The translations under genes and the position numbers were made by a program. Below, piece after piece: positions 33,641 through 46,200 of a DNA stretch of 64,000 nt (positions are counted from its first letter, which is position 1; every line of letters starts with the position of its first letter). The notes beneath the pieces were generated by a model that did not search any database, was not told the DNA's origin, and saw nothing but the letters and a program-made list of their open reading frames with translations. This DNA is from Clytia hemisphaerica (lineage: Eukaryota; Cnidaria; Hydrozoa; Leptothecata; Clytiidae). The stretch is from positions 1,527,640 to 1,591,639 of the forward strand of contig CACVBU010000064.1 of assembly GCA_902728285.1 (NCBI GenBank). Reading direction: 5' to 3'.

Positions 33641-33741
33641 CTTGAATCTTGCTTCGTTGTTTTCTTTATGTTTCTTTTTTTTTTTTTAATGTTTCACTAA
33701 AAAGAACGGCTTCTCCAAAGTGTTTCCACATAGGTTCAGCC

Positions 33742-33785
33742 TTATTCACTAATTCTTAATGGAGTGAATTCTTTTATCTTTGTCA
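33742..33785. repeat. 44-bp direct repeat, left copy, with a hairpin core
   Basis: CTTATTCACTAATTCTTAAT and GGAGTGAATT lie here and again at 38248-38290 with two or three changes. ATTCACT and AGTGAAT within it are inverted and could form a short hairpin. The two copies bracket fragment B. Confidence 0.85.
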
Positions 33786-34834
33786 AGAATGTTCTGCCAT
33801 ATCAATCTGAGTGGTTTTGCAAGCTGTGATTTGTTTTTGAGTAGAAATATAGCTGGAAAGCCATCTGGGCCAGCAGCTGAGTTTGAAGAGAGGGTTTGTA
33901 TCTCTCTAATAAAGTCGTCCTCTGTGAGGTCAAAATAATCAAGTTTCTCCGTAACTTGCGAAGGATTGAGATCAGGATTTTCATATTGTGATTTTGGTGG
34001 TGTGAATACAGATTTATATTGATCTTGAAGTATATTGGCCATCTGAAGGTTATTGTCTGTTAGCTTATTTGTGATGGGATCTAATAATGGTCCCACTTTA
34101 GGTTTGGTTTTAGAAAATCTTTTTGCGTAAGAGTAGAAGAATTTGGGGTTCACTTTGATTTTGGAGATTGCATCTAGCTCTTAGTTGTACCTTTTGTTGG
34201 CATAGCTGCTTTGTAATTTTAGTTCGATATCAATTCTTTCTTTTTCGCATAAGAATTCGACGATCGCGTGGAATAATTGTTTTCTTTATGGGTTTTCGTA
34301 AAGGAATGTTGCTTTTGGTCATAATATCAATGCATTTCTTAAGGAATACACTGTATGGTTCATCAGGGTTAGAATCATAAGTTTTTAAAATATTTTCCGA
34401 ATCAATATCATCCAAAGTTTTATTGACGTTTTTCCAGTCTATTTTGTTACTTTAAAAGTTGAATTTGTCAAAGTCATTGTTAAAAATTTTTTCTGTACCA
34501 GTAATTCTAGTTTTGTTAAAAGATAAATGTGTAACAACCTCAATGTTGTAGTGATCGGAGTATATGGTTGGTGTTGTTTGGTAGTTAAAGATCATGTCTC
34601 TATTGTTTGTTAAAAGAAAGTCTAAAATATTTCCGTTGGTGTGTGTGGATTTATTTACAATTTGAGAAAGGTTGAACTGTAGTGCGAATTCATCTGAAAC
34701 TTTTAAGAGTGATCTGTCACAGTTCACTGTAGGTATACATTGTTGGTTTGAGAGCGTATGTGGAATGTTAAAATCACCGCAAATGTAAAGATCATGACAG
34801 CAACCATAGAGAGTTTCAATCTTGGATACTATTC

Positions 34835-35810
34835 TCAACTTCAGTTGAGCTATAATCTGAGAATGTCTGTATGTATGTCTGTATGTATGTATGTATGTCC
34901 GTCCGAAAACTTTAGGGCAGGCTGGACACTTCAAAAAAGGTCGGATTTGGCTGAAATTTGGCACACTTGTTCCTTGGGTGAATATCTGGGGGTGTTTTTT
35001 TCATTTTTTGAAAATTTTGATTTTTGGGGCCTGGGGACGAGTTTTTCGCCAAAACGAGGCTAAAACTTTGGGGCAGCCTGGACACTTCAAAAAAGGTCGA
35101 ATTTGACTGAAATTTGGCACACTTGTTCCTTGGGTGAATATCTGGGGGTATTTTTTTCATTTTTTGAAAATTTTGATTTTTTGGGCCTGGGAACGAGTTT
35201 TTCACCAAAACGAGGTTGGCAGCCTGGACACTTCTAAAAAGGTCGGATTTGGCTGAAATTTGGCACACTTGTTCCTTGGGTGAATATCTGGGGGTGTTTT
35301 TTCCATTTTTTGAAAATTTTGATTTTTGGGGACTGGGGACGAGTTTTTCGCCAAAACGAGGCTAAAACTTTGGGGCAGCCTGGAGACTTAAAAAATGGTC
35401 GGATTTGGCTGAAATTTTGCACACTTGTTCCTTGAGTGAATATCTGGGGGTGCTTTTTCCATTTTTTGAAAATTTTGATTTTTGGGGACTGGGGACGAGT
35501 TTTTCGCAAAAACGAGGCTAAAACTTCAGGGCAGCCTGGAGACTTCAAACATGGTCGGATTTGGCTGAAATTTTGCACATTTGTTCCTTGGGTGAATATC
35601 TGGGGGTGTTTTTTCCATTTTTTGAAAATTTTGATTTTTGGGGACTGGGGACGAGTTTTCGCCAAAACGAGGCTAAAACTTTGGGGCGGCCTGGAGACTT
35701 AAAAAATGGTCGGATTTGGCTGAAATTTTGCACACTTGTTCCTTGGGTGAATATCTGGGGGTCTACAATTGGGCCTATGAATAATTTGAAGCCACTGAAG
35801 TTGAGCCCAG
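34835..35810. mobile_element. Insertion in the endonuclease of fragment B, carrying a tandem array
   Basis: CTCAACTTCAGTTG near 34833 and CACTGAAGTTGAG near 35797 are inverted, suggesting terminal repeats of an inserted element. Endonuclease coding sequence is interrupted between them. TGTATGTATG runs lie at 34865-34898. Target duplications were not resolved. Confidence 0.6.
34905..35765. repeat. 156-bp tandem repeat, about 5.5 units
   Basis: GGCAGCCTGGA-type unit starts lie near 34916, 35072, 35218, 35374, 35530 and 35685, giving a 155-156 base period with one 146-base unit. Each unit includes GTCGGATTTGGCTGAAATTT, TTCCTTGGGTGAATATCTGG and ACGAGTTTTTCGCCAAAACG. The several open frames on both strands here are one repeat read in different phases. 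Confidence 0.93.
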
Positions 35811-38247
35811 TGCGTTGCGCACGTTCGACTATTGATGATATAAGCTCTGCGAATTCTGGTGCATCTGATTTGTGATTTGGGTTTGTTGGCTGTCTGTATA
35901 GAATTCCAATGATAATGTTAAGATCTTCAGAGTAAAGTAGAAGTCCTTCATTTACACGATTTGAGAATTCGAGTAGGGATTTGAACAATGGAGAGATGTC
36001 ATCCCTCAAATAGAAGGCAACACCACCACTGTATCTTCCTTGTTTGGGTTTATCACGATCACGGTCCTTTCTATGTAAGGTGTAGCCTTCGATTTCTAGT
36101 TCTCCAGCTTTGTGGTTGGGTGATAGCCAAGTTTCTGTTAATCCAATAAAAATATGATTTTCAGTTGTCAAGATATCTCTGATATAGGGAACACAAGATG
36201 GTGCGGTTTGTGGACATAAACCTTGTATGTTCAAGAAAGCAAAGGTTGTTAGTGCAGGGTTTCTTGTTGATTGGTGGTTTGGAAGAAAATTGTCCTGTAG
36301 ATGGCGTGGTTGGTGTGTTTGTTGGAGATTTTGAGAGAGATGGGTGTGTGGTGGTGGTTTGAGACTTTCCTTGATGAACGAAATCATTTATTTGTAGACG
36401 GAGGTTGTCCAGGATTTTGAGAAAATCCAAGGAATCATTTTTGTCAACATGATTCTTTGTTGGAGTTTCTGGTCTCTTTTGAGTGCCTTTGACATGGGCA
36501 AAAGTGCAATGGGTGTTGAAACGTGCACCTCTCTTGATTGAAGAAGAACATATTCTTGGATGGAATTGGTTACATTTATTTCCAGCATTACATCTCTTTG
36601 GACCCTTGTTTCCATGTTTCATGAGTTTGGTGCAGGCTTTTGGATGGTTGTACTGGCAGTTCTTGCCTCGAATACCGTGCTTGCATTTACCTTTGACATA
36701 AAATCGGCAGGTTGGTGGTGTGTTGTGTATCTCGGTTTCATCTTTTGATTTGTCAGATGATTGAGGGACTGTAGAGTCTGATGTAAGCTTAGTATTGTTT
36801 TCAAGTTGTCTTTGAAATCTTTTCTTCAAGAAGTCAGTTCTTCCTAGATAAACACCATCAAGGGTTCTGTCTGTATTTGCATTGTTGTTGTCTATAATAA
36901 CATTAGGTGTTAGTGGTAGTGATTGGTTCCTTGGCGTTCGAGGAAGAGATCTTGATCGGGGTCAAGTGGAGGATATTGAGGTGTTTGATGAGAGGTCAGT
37001 AATACTTCTGGTAGGTGAAGATAAAGGTGTATGTTGTGGGGAGTTTGCGACAAATGTGGTGTTGGTAGTTTTGATTGTTTGTGTAGGTGTTTGGATAGAG
37101 TTGATGTTGATGTTGACATGATTCACACTGGAATTGGCAGTGTTGGTTAAACTTGTTTTGTGTGGAATTTATTGTATTTTCCTGACAATGTTGACAGAGG
37201 TAAAACATACCAGGTATTTGGTAGATTAAGTCTCTCAATTACTCATCTTGGTCAATCAAATTAATGTTCATTAGCAGTTTTAGGTAGCATGGTCAATGGA
37301 CTTCTTGTCCACAGGAGCCGCATTTTAAGAGTGAATCGTCATGCATTTTTACTCTATATGACTGGTTGCATATGACATATGTCTGGAAAATAGCTCTGTA
37401 TGACCACACATAATTTTTCAATTGCTTCGTCTTTGTTCATTATGTTGGTTGTTTTTGACAGGAAATTCAATGTTTCCATGATGGGATCCTTTTGGCATGA
37501 TTTCAGTGTTCTTATGTTATCTTTAGTTGGCTTTTCTGGATTGCAGAGTCTGAGGCAGTTTCAAATTGTTTCATTGCTGGCCTCTTCTGCTAGTTCAGCA
37601 AGTACTTGCTTCCAATTGTTGATGAGATCGACTGGTACAGTATTTTTTGTGGTATTTTGAGAGTTTTGCTGAGTCGACATGGCTGCAAACAAACAACACC
37701 AAACCAGAGACTGGGCAGGTACTCAACTTAATGGTTTAGTAGAATTTCGTAGCCAACAGGATAGTTTAAAAGAATTAGTTGGAAGACAAATACAGATAAC
37801 AGATAATTCAGGATACAGATACCTGATCAGCTGCACATGGGAAACCATTCACTGTCATGTGCAGCTGCTCCTCAGGATTTGGCAAAATGCCTGTGTGACC
37901 AGCCACAGGACCCTTGTCTTGAGATGTGATATTGAAACGTTGGACGTTGGACGGAAGAAGTAAAAAAATAAAGTAATACCTCAGTAGTCCAGGAGTAACC
38001 TGGTGTGTTAAAGCTATGTGGTCTTTGGTCTTTATCCAGGTTGATTTTTGATAGCCAGCAAGTCAAAGAAGTTTCGCTTGATCGGCCACTTCTGAGTATA
38101 AAACAACTCAGGTGGGTTGGGCTACCTTTGGCCTAGGCCCTGGGATCAGCAGCCTCTACCTAGTATTCGTTTTCTTCTTGGCTTTTGTTGATATTTCAGT
38201 TTTTTTATTTCTCTGAAAAAACAATGACCTCAGCGCTCCAAGACCTT

Positions 38248-38290
38248 ATTCACTAATTCTTAATGGAGTGAATTTTTTTATCTGTGGAAT
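38248..38290. repeat. 44-bp direct repeat, right copy
   Basis: Same sequence as 33742-33785 apart from two or three bases, in the same orientation. It lies beyond the 5' side of fragment B. Confidence 0.85.
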
Positions 38291-39640
38291 TTGATACTTC
38301 AAGTGTACATTTGGGAAAATTCCAGATGTATAAGGATTGATTAAGAGAGGTTAAGAGGTCATTTGACAATCCACACGTGTTCCAAAAGGCAAAACAATGG
38401 AAATGCGTCAGTCAGTTCAGCTGACCAAAATGACACAAAAATGACAAAATGGACTGTCAAGACTTTTTAATATCTTTTTGTTTGGTATATAAAGCAATCA
38501 ATCTCAAATAAAAAAATCTTGACAAGGAATAGATAAGCTTTTCATATAGCCAAACAGTTAGTGGAAGTATATACTTCGATTTGTGAAGTGCCTTTATGTC
38601 ACATAAAACAAAAGAAAATAGCAAAAGTACAAAGGAATTACCCAAAGGCACCATTTTGCAACCATGGGGGATCGCAATTTACAGAAATGGGAATCCTCAC
38701 ATCAAGTTTTGGTTCTCCCAGAGTTTATCTAAAATACTTTCAACACCAAAAGATTTCAGGAAACCATTTGAAACCATTTTTGAGATTTTAGCCTGCAAAA
38801 ATTAGACTTTAACTTTAAATATTGCGTTTTAGTGGGAAATGCAATGCCATAATGGCAGACTTAGGCAAATTTCTGAGCCAAACCATTTTTAGATTCTCCC
38901 AAAGTATTTTCAGAATACTTCCAAGATCCAAAGATTTCAGGACATCATTTGAAATCATTTTTGAGATTTTAGCCATTATGGATTTATAGGAAATTTTTGA
39001 AAACTCAAAATTAAATTTTCCTGGAGCTTTTTCTGAAGTGTTTCATTGCTGAAAATTTAAAGTGCGTACCTTAAAAAGTTTAAAAGTAGTGGGTCCTCAA
39101 AAATGCTGCTTTCATGCATTTTGCTACCCAGAATCGGAGAAAATCAGCCTTTTTAGCCTGAAATTGAAACATTGAGCGATCTTTCTGGGGTTATTTAGCC
39201 TTTTTGTGTTGAATATTAGTACAAGACACCATTTAGAAACCATTTTGACCCTTTCTTGGCCTTTTATAGTCTTAAAATGGGCAAAAAAATGCCATTTTTA
39301 CTCATTTTTCGCTTTAGTGCGAATCAAAGACCCCCTGGGGAATGCTGAATTTTTGACCTAGGAAGGTTAAAAATTCCGCAAAATGTCTTATATACAATAG
39401 ATTAAATTTTCACAAAAAAATACTACACTTTGAATTTTTTGACTTTGCCATTACCCTACTTGTTCCCACTCGTTTGGTTTTCGTAATAAAAAGAAAGTCG
39501 TTATTGTGAACTTTTAACATGTTTAAAATCGAGGTATTTCCACTAACTGCCAAACAGAATTACCTAGCTTTTAACAAAGAATTCAATCAAAGATCAAATT
39601 TTAGCCATTTTCAACCAAATCCAACTCTTGTTTTGTTTTG
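38291..39640. other. No gene seen; likely holds HSDL2 upstream sequence
   Basis: Phrases such as CAACACCAAAAGATTTCAGG and TTTGAGATTTTAGCC recur within 38730-38970, indicating old duplication. The small first coding exon of HSDL2 should lie somewhere upstream of 40269, but no short ATG exon ending in the required phase could be supported. Confidence 0.35.
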
Positions 39641-39648
39641 TTTTGTTT

Positions 39649-39935
39649 GGGGCTTCGTGGAAACTTATCCTGTCCATGTGTAAACATTCCCGTATGTTTC
39701 TGGTGTACTTGACTACCGGTTGACCAAACCGGGATAAGTCAGGGGGTACTGCAATAAAAAGTTATGCAAGAAAAACTATAATTATTCCACCTCAAAAGGT
39801 GAATACTTTCTTTGCCAATAACTTTTGATAGAATTGTTCCCATAACTTGCCCTTTTCAGTAGGTCTTCCTCTATCTTATGTGCTTCAGAAAAACCAAAAA
39901 CATAATTGCCCTAAAAGCTTAGCCTCACGAAGCCC
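39649..39935. mobile_element. MITE with TIR GGGGCTTCGTG
   Basis: GGGGCTTCGTGGAAACTTATCC at the left is answered by AAGCTTAGCCTCACGAAGCCCC at the right. No target duplication was clear. No coding capacity. Confidence 0.7.
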
Positions 39936-40268
39936 CAGCTGATAATATAACCCCTGTTTGAATCTTTGTCTTCTGGTCCTATAAATATAATGGAACGGCC
40001 ATTCTACAGAAAATGCTGTCATGTGACACAAGAAGTTCCGACTTCACACTTTTTTAAAACAAAATAGTGGAAGGACAATTTTTCGATGTATATGTATAGA
40101 TTATAGAAAGAATTCAGTTGATTTGTTGATTTGTTGATAGTGCACACTCTGTTTTTTTTTAATAACTGCTATCTTTTTGCTAGCTCACCATTTTTTTAGT
40201 AGCAATTCAGCACCTCAATTTAAATATTTTTAACTTGGCTTTAAAAATCAAAATTATTCTCTTTTTAG

Positions 40269-43200
40269 AAAACTAGCTGGTAAAACAGCATACATCTCAG
40301 GAGCAAGTCGTGGAATTGGAAAAGCCATTGCATTGAAACTTGCAAAAGATGGTGCAAATATTGTCATTGCTGCCAAAACTACAACAGCTCATCCGAAACT
40401 CCCGGGAACTATTTACACTGCTGCTAAAGAAAGTAAGTGTAAAACAAGAATTACGAGTCAATTAGATTTTTAAATTCATAATATTTAATAGCACACCGCT
40501 ATGCAAGCGTCATAATTATTACTTTTAACATTTGACCAAAATTCATCCCACAATCCTTTTCATCTTGATTCATAATGCGTGCAAGTTATTGCTTTGTATT
40601 GTCAATAAATGTAATTGACTTGCAAAAGCAGTTAATGCAAAGGATGATGGGATTAAAACTCGGACAAACAGTAAATGTGAGGTCTATTTTTAGAATCAAT
40701 CCATAATATTCAATTGAAACATAACACTATTTCAAAAATTTGGTTATTTTTTCTTCTCATAATATAGTCATCTGGGGGTGGTTACGGGACCATTATGACT
40801 AATTCTCCAATAATTCTGAGAATATTAATTTGTCCATTCATCGTTTTTTGCCATATTATCTGCAAAAAAGGGTGATTAGATAGCAGTAATTGTTTTTTCC
40901 TTATATATCAATTACTAATAATCCCAAAATTAATAAAAAAGGTGTTTACCCTATCATTGGGATAAATACAAGACAGCATTGGGCAAAAATGGGATGTATT
41001 AATGTTTTTCTCGAAGTAATCAAAATCTCCCAAAACGCAAGGACTGCCAATTTTTTTGGCCAACAGACTTTAGATAGAGACATTCTAGTAAGATTTTATC
41101 AATTTTTTATTTTTTAATTATTTTTCTTTATATATTTCATTCATATTTATTCTTTTCACATTTCAGTCGAAGAAGCAGGTGGCAAATGTTTACCATGTGT
41201 TGTGGATATCCGTGAAGAAAGTCAAGTCTTGAAATCTGTCGACGAAGCAGTCTCGACTTTCGGTGGGATTGACATTCTCGTCAACAATGCATCTGCCATC
41301 AGTTTGACAGGAACACTGGAAACGCCAATGAAAAAGTTTGAAACTTTAAAAGATTTTGTATATTCATGATATGCATACATCATTGCAATGTGTTCCACGG
41401 ACCCAACAGCTGATTGGTTGAAAGTGACATATTGACTGATTTTACGTCACTTACAACCAATCAGCCATTGAATCCGGGATGTAATGTCAGAAGACATTGC
41501 AATGGTGCATATCATGAATAGCAATGAAAATCATGATTTTTGAATTGCCTTTTACGGGTAGAAAATTTGTCAGTAAAAAGTGACAATAAAAATAAAATTG
41601 GTTGGTGAGAGAGTCTTTTATCGAGGATTATTTTTTGAGTGGCTGTTTCAACTTTTATTCCTTTTATTTTCTAGGTATGATCTGATGAATTCTATCAATG
41701 CAAGAGGCACCTATCTGTGGTAAAGCTTTCAAACATTTTCTTACAGTCTTCGTTCAATTTAACTATGGTTAAAATCTTAATCATATTTTTCTTTAAGCTC
41801 ACAAGCATTGCTACTTTACTTAAAACAAGAATAAAAATTAATAGATATTCTAATATATATTAATATAAATTCTCATTTCTTGACAGGATGTTTGATTGGT
41901 TTGATTTATATATGTAGAAGATTCAGAAAATTAGAAAAAAACGTATAAATATAAAAATATCAGTCCCTTTTTATGATTCATCTTTATTTTATTTAGTATT
42001 TTGAACACTTGCTCTCCTTGAGGTCAGATCTCTGATATTCACCATAAATATATTCAATATTGCAGCTTCTATCGAATTTCAACAATATCTTTCTTTTTGT
42101 CCACAAGCAATATTCAATATTGCACCTCCGTTGACTTTCAACGATATCTTACTTTTAGTTCGCAAGCGTGTCTACCCTACTTAAAACAAGGAAAGAATCC
42201 CCAAATTCTCAACATCGCACCTCCATTGAATATGAAACCAATCTGGTTCAAGAATCATACAGGTTTGACAACTGCTTGACTCTTCGCACCAAGGCTAATT
42301 ATTTAATTTATGCAATACTTTAATCGTAGAAATTTTAGCAAAACTTATGTTACTGCCGGAGGCCCAACGACAGGGTAACAAACAACGGGAGCAAGAAAGC
42401 CTTAGGATTTACGCGTTTTCGATGTGTATCTTTGACGGCTAAAAATAAGCAAAAATACAAAGTTTAAAGAAAAAGCTAGTAGCAAAGTAAATAACACAAG
42501 AAATAAGTACAAACCAAAGTCTAAGGGAACAATAAAAAGTAGACAAGAAAATACAGAGCATACAAAACAGGACATCTAAAAACACTTACTAAATCACTGT
42601 TGGCGAACACCTCGAACCATGGAGGTATAAAGAAACAGGAGAAGTATGCTATTGTAACCATGCTCGCCCTACGATTAAAAAAATTACGAGGTATGCATGC
42701 TCATAATCTCATATATCGTGCATTTTAAATGAGCTCTTTTGTTGATAGGTGAAATCTTATTGGCTAACTCAAGTGTCGGAAATAAGATGAGACGAGATTC
42801 ATTGTTTCTGACATCGGCGTAAGAAAATATTTGGACTAAAAAAGGGCCTGTAAACTTTGCAATCCTTCGTCAAATGACAAGATTTTTCGATCAACATTTT
42901 CTTCAAGGTGAACTCTATTGCTTAATACTTTCCTCCAAAATTCTCCAGCGACTTTTTGTCTACAAGTTGGGTCTGAAATTGTGTGTGCTTATAAAGAACT
43001 TTTTATTTTCTGGCTGGAGAAAATATCTTTTCAAAACAAAATTTAATGGATGACAAAATTGAACGCAAACTTATTTCGTGGAGCTAAATTTCATTTTATT
43101 CTCGTATATTAGAAGGCTAGAAATCTTCGATGCTGATAATAAGAATGTTCAGAGCAAACTTGAGTTCTACTAAAAAGTCGCATTTCATCGGGCGAGCCTA

Positions 43201-46200
43201 GAATTTCTTTTGATTTATTACATAAAAGAAATCAAAAGACTTTAACGACCAATTACCGACAAATTCATCTCCTGTCTTTCTTTATACCTCTATGCTCGAA
43301 CAGATACACAGACAGCATGCTTCACTCACGAACACTCATTCACTGCCAATTTGTAGCATTCACAGCTCAACACAACTCGACATACACTTCCCTAAGGGCA
43401 GAACACTTGACATACACATAAATGTTCCCAAGACAATATAACATAGGACAATACACAAGAGACTTATACAAACAGCTATTAAATACACTAACGACATGGG
43501 AATATAAATTACAATCATAAAATACCTATCAAATATACACCTAAATGGAACAAATATCTAATGAAAAACTATGTACATAAACAAAGTAAATTACTGCTCA
43601 AACGGCAGTAACAACTTATTTTAGCGTATATTAGCGAGTCAGGAAAATCTTGATTTTTTTTGGATTTATTTTAGCGAATCACGATTTCGCGTGGATAAAT
43701 TTCAGCGAATACTCGTATTATATTATTGATTTAATTCGTTTTCTAGCATTTCTTTGCAATGACCCTTCCTATTGATAAAAATGTATCAAGGCAATATAAC
43801 CAGAAATTTCGCGCGGATAAATTTTAGCGATCTGTCGATTTGGCGTGTTTTAGCGAGATTTATTTTAGCGAAAATAGGGAAAACTCGCTAAAACGCTAAA
43901 ATTAGTCTAGCTAAAATTTCTACGATTAAAGTAATTAAGCTGCGTTCCTTGTAGCTGAGTAGGAAGCGACCTTAAATCTTGGTAAAATAGTGAATGTCTT
44001 CTTCCTTACTGCCAGCTGGTAAACAACGTTGGTTCAACGTCCAATTAACGTTACATGAACGTTACTAGGGACGTCAGTTAGACTTTGTTATGACGTTGAC
44101 GTTCCGTGCCAGTATATTTCAGAATTAGCAAAATAGCTTCAAATAGTCAAAATCAGAGAAAACTAGGTCCAGAAATCAGAAAAGACAAGAGGCAGATTTA
44201 GGAAATAGAGAAAAAGAGGAGAAGGGTGGAATTGGTGATTGAAACTAATCTTTCCCTGCCGGGGGGGGGGGATCCTTAGATAAAAGTACTGGAAGTGTTG
44301 TCAAACTTAGTTTGTACAATACACAACGTTTATTAAACGTTCATTTAACGTTATATGAACTTTAACGAACTTACATGGACGTTGTTTCGATGTTTTGTGC
44401 CAGCTCGGTTATCGTCAAGTCAACGATGCACATTTATGATTCTCGTTTACAGCATACACCATGGCAAAGTACGGCATGTCCATGTGCGTTCTCGGCATGG
44501 CTGAAGAATTCAAAGCTGACGGAATCGCAGTCAACGCTCTATGGCCCAAAACTGGTAAGGAAACTTTTTCTTAGCTTGATCTATTCATATTCAATACAAA
44601 TATACTCTCGGGTATCTAATAGCTGCCCCCCCCCCGCTAATAAATCTTTTCTTATTCCAACCTCCCCCTTCCCCCGCTTATTAATTTTTGGGAAAATGTT
44701 TTTGAAAGTTCCCTCTTTTGTCCTAATTCTGCTGTATTAGCCTCCTTTTCAAAATTTTCCGCCCATGACATTTTATTCCAACCCCCCGCTTATTAAGTTT
44801 TGAGATATTTTCTAACCCCCCCCCGGCTATTAGGTACTCGAGAGTAGGATGATACAGAAAGCAAAGGCAGAACTGAAAATGATATTTGGATTGTTAATAT
44901 AAAGGTCATAGAATATGTTTGTTACGTTCGTGCACTGTTAGATACTGTTTTACATTTTCATCGTTTGGCACGAGAAGAGGAAGTTTTTGCTGTGGACATC
45001 TTCATTAAGTAGTAAAATGTAAACATTGCGCGAACCACGTGTCATTAAAGAGAACAATTAAAATCACGTGGTCAAAAACAAACTTGTAAAACAATTGAAA
45101 CAATCAAAATCAGCCATATTTGTTTTGATTTTTTATTTTGACATGTGACATTTGTTTTGATTTTGTATCCCGCTGCATACGGTTTGATTACAAATTTCGT
45201 CAGTACTTTTATGCTTTTGTCCCTTTAAAGATTACAGTATCAACATTGGTCGATCTATTTTTTGCCGTCGGTCACTTAATACTGTATTATATTCTTTTTA
45301 TCATTCAGGCATAGCAACCGCTGCCGTCGAAATGTTGGGTGGAGAACAGTTGATGAATTCTTCACGCAAACCAGAAATTATGTCTGATGCTGCTTACGTC
45401 ATCTTAACCAAAAACAGCCGTTCGTATACCGGCAATTTTGCCATCGACGAAGACGTACTACGTGAAGTCGGAGTAAAAGATTTTACACCATACGATTGGG
45501 TACCTGGTTAGTATAAGAGGGTTATGAGACGGTTCTTTAGGGTTTCAAGTGTACTGCACGTTGGTCTATTGTCGACATACCTTATCTAATTCCGACACCC
45601 TTCTTTAGAGATAAGAATGATAGGAAGATCGGATTCGCTGATTTAAAGTATATTCTTTGCTTAGCGGTCTGAGAGGAAAAACCTTTTGTCGGAATTAGAT
45701 AAGGTATGGCAACATTAGACCAACTTATGGTACTTACGATGGTTTACGCACCACTAGTTGAGATTAAGGAATACTACTTTAAGCCTGATGCTGGCTATTC
45801 TCTTGACAATGATACCAGAGAATTTGATCGACTTTCTTGACAAAGAAGCTCTTCTTCTTCTTCCACGCTAAACACGAGCTAACTCGGCATAGAGCAAGGC
45901 TCAAAGAAAGTTGATCTTCTTTTTATAAATAGAGTCGATATTTTACGTAGACAGCCCGGCAATAATAAGACTTTTAAAAATTTTTTCGATTATTTTGACG
46001 GGGTCCACAACCAGCCGGCTCGGTTCTCTATGAACCGAACGGAACACTTGAAGGAGCAGGGATTCGAACCACGGACCTCTGGTCTTGACCGATTCATCAT
46101 GGCTCCTTCTTTTCCTAGTGTACTTAACTTTTCTACATAAACAACTTCCCACTATTATAACACCTTTAACACAGTAATCCCCACACATTCAATGCATAAC

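Larger units (their letters stand above)
30375..33660 (-). mobile_element. CR1-like LINE, nearly full ORF2 (fragment A)
   Basis: On the minus strand, ORF2 can start at the ATG at 33393-33391. The endonuclease follows (KLEDVRILLRESKFDIFAIT, then FLLGDFNIDM), broken by a stop, a frame change near 33150 and the 369-bp element at 32471-32839. The RT lies at 31806-30772 and the post-RT region runs to NGLCSPL near 30380, where it meets fragment C. The natural 3' end is absent, so the loss is at the 3' side. Upstream, 33441-33640 holds 81-bp tandem repeats that may be its 5' untranslated region. Confidence 0.82.
33786..38247 (-). mobile_element. CR1-like LINE with zinc-finger ORF1, cut off in the RT (fragment B)
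   Basis: On the minus strand, ORF1 starts at the ATG at 37680-37678 and continues with several stops through a cysteine-rich PHD-like part (FYLCQHCQENT) and a CCCH part at about 36829-36300 (CRFYVKGKCKHGIRGKNC, CNQFHPRIC), suited to nucleic-acid binding. The endonuclease begins with FLNIQGLCPQT and TETWLSPNHKAGELEIEGYT, is split by the insertion at about 34835-35810, and resumes with LYICGDFNI at about 34790. The RT starts (SAAGPDGFPAIFLL) but stops after IWQNILD at the 44-bp repeat. The 3' half is missing, the reverse of the usual 5' truncation. Confidence 0.82.

Noticed and set aside
34905..35765. CRISPR-like array
   Set aside because: Units are 156 bases with no alternating unique spacers, in an animal genome; it is a minisatellite within an insertion.
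36483..36748. Plus-strand frames with cysteines opposite 36829-36161
   Set aside because: Antisense of the CCCH zinc-finger ORF1 of fragment B.
37679..37963. 94-codon plus-strand frame starting MAANKQHQTRDW
   Set aside because: It lies opposite the 5' untranslated region of the minus-strand LINE, has no domain and did not fit as the missing HSDL2 first exon (no donor in the right phase).
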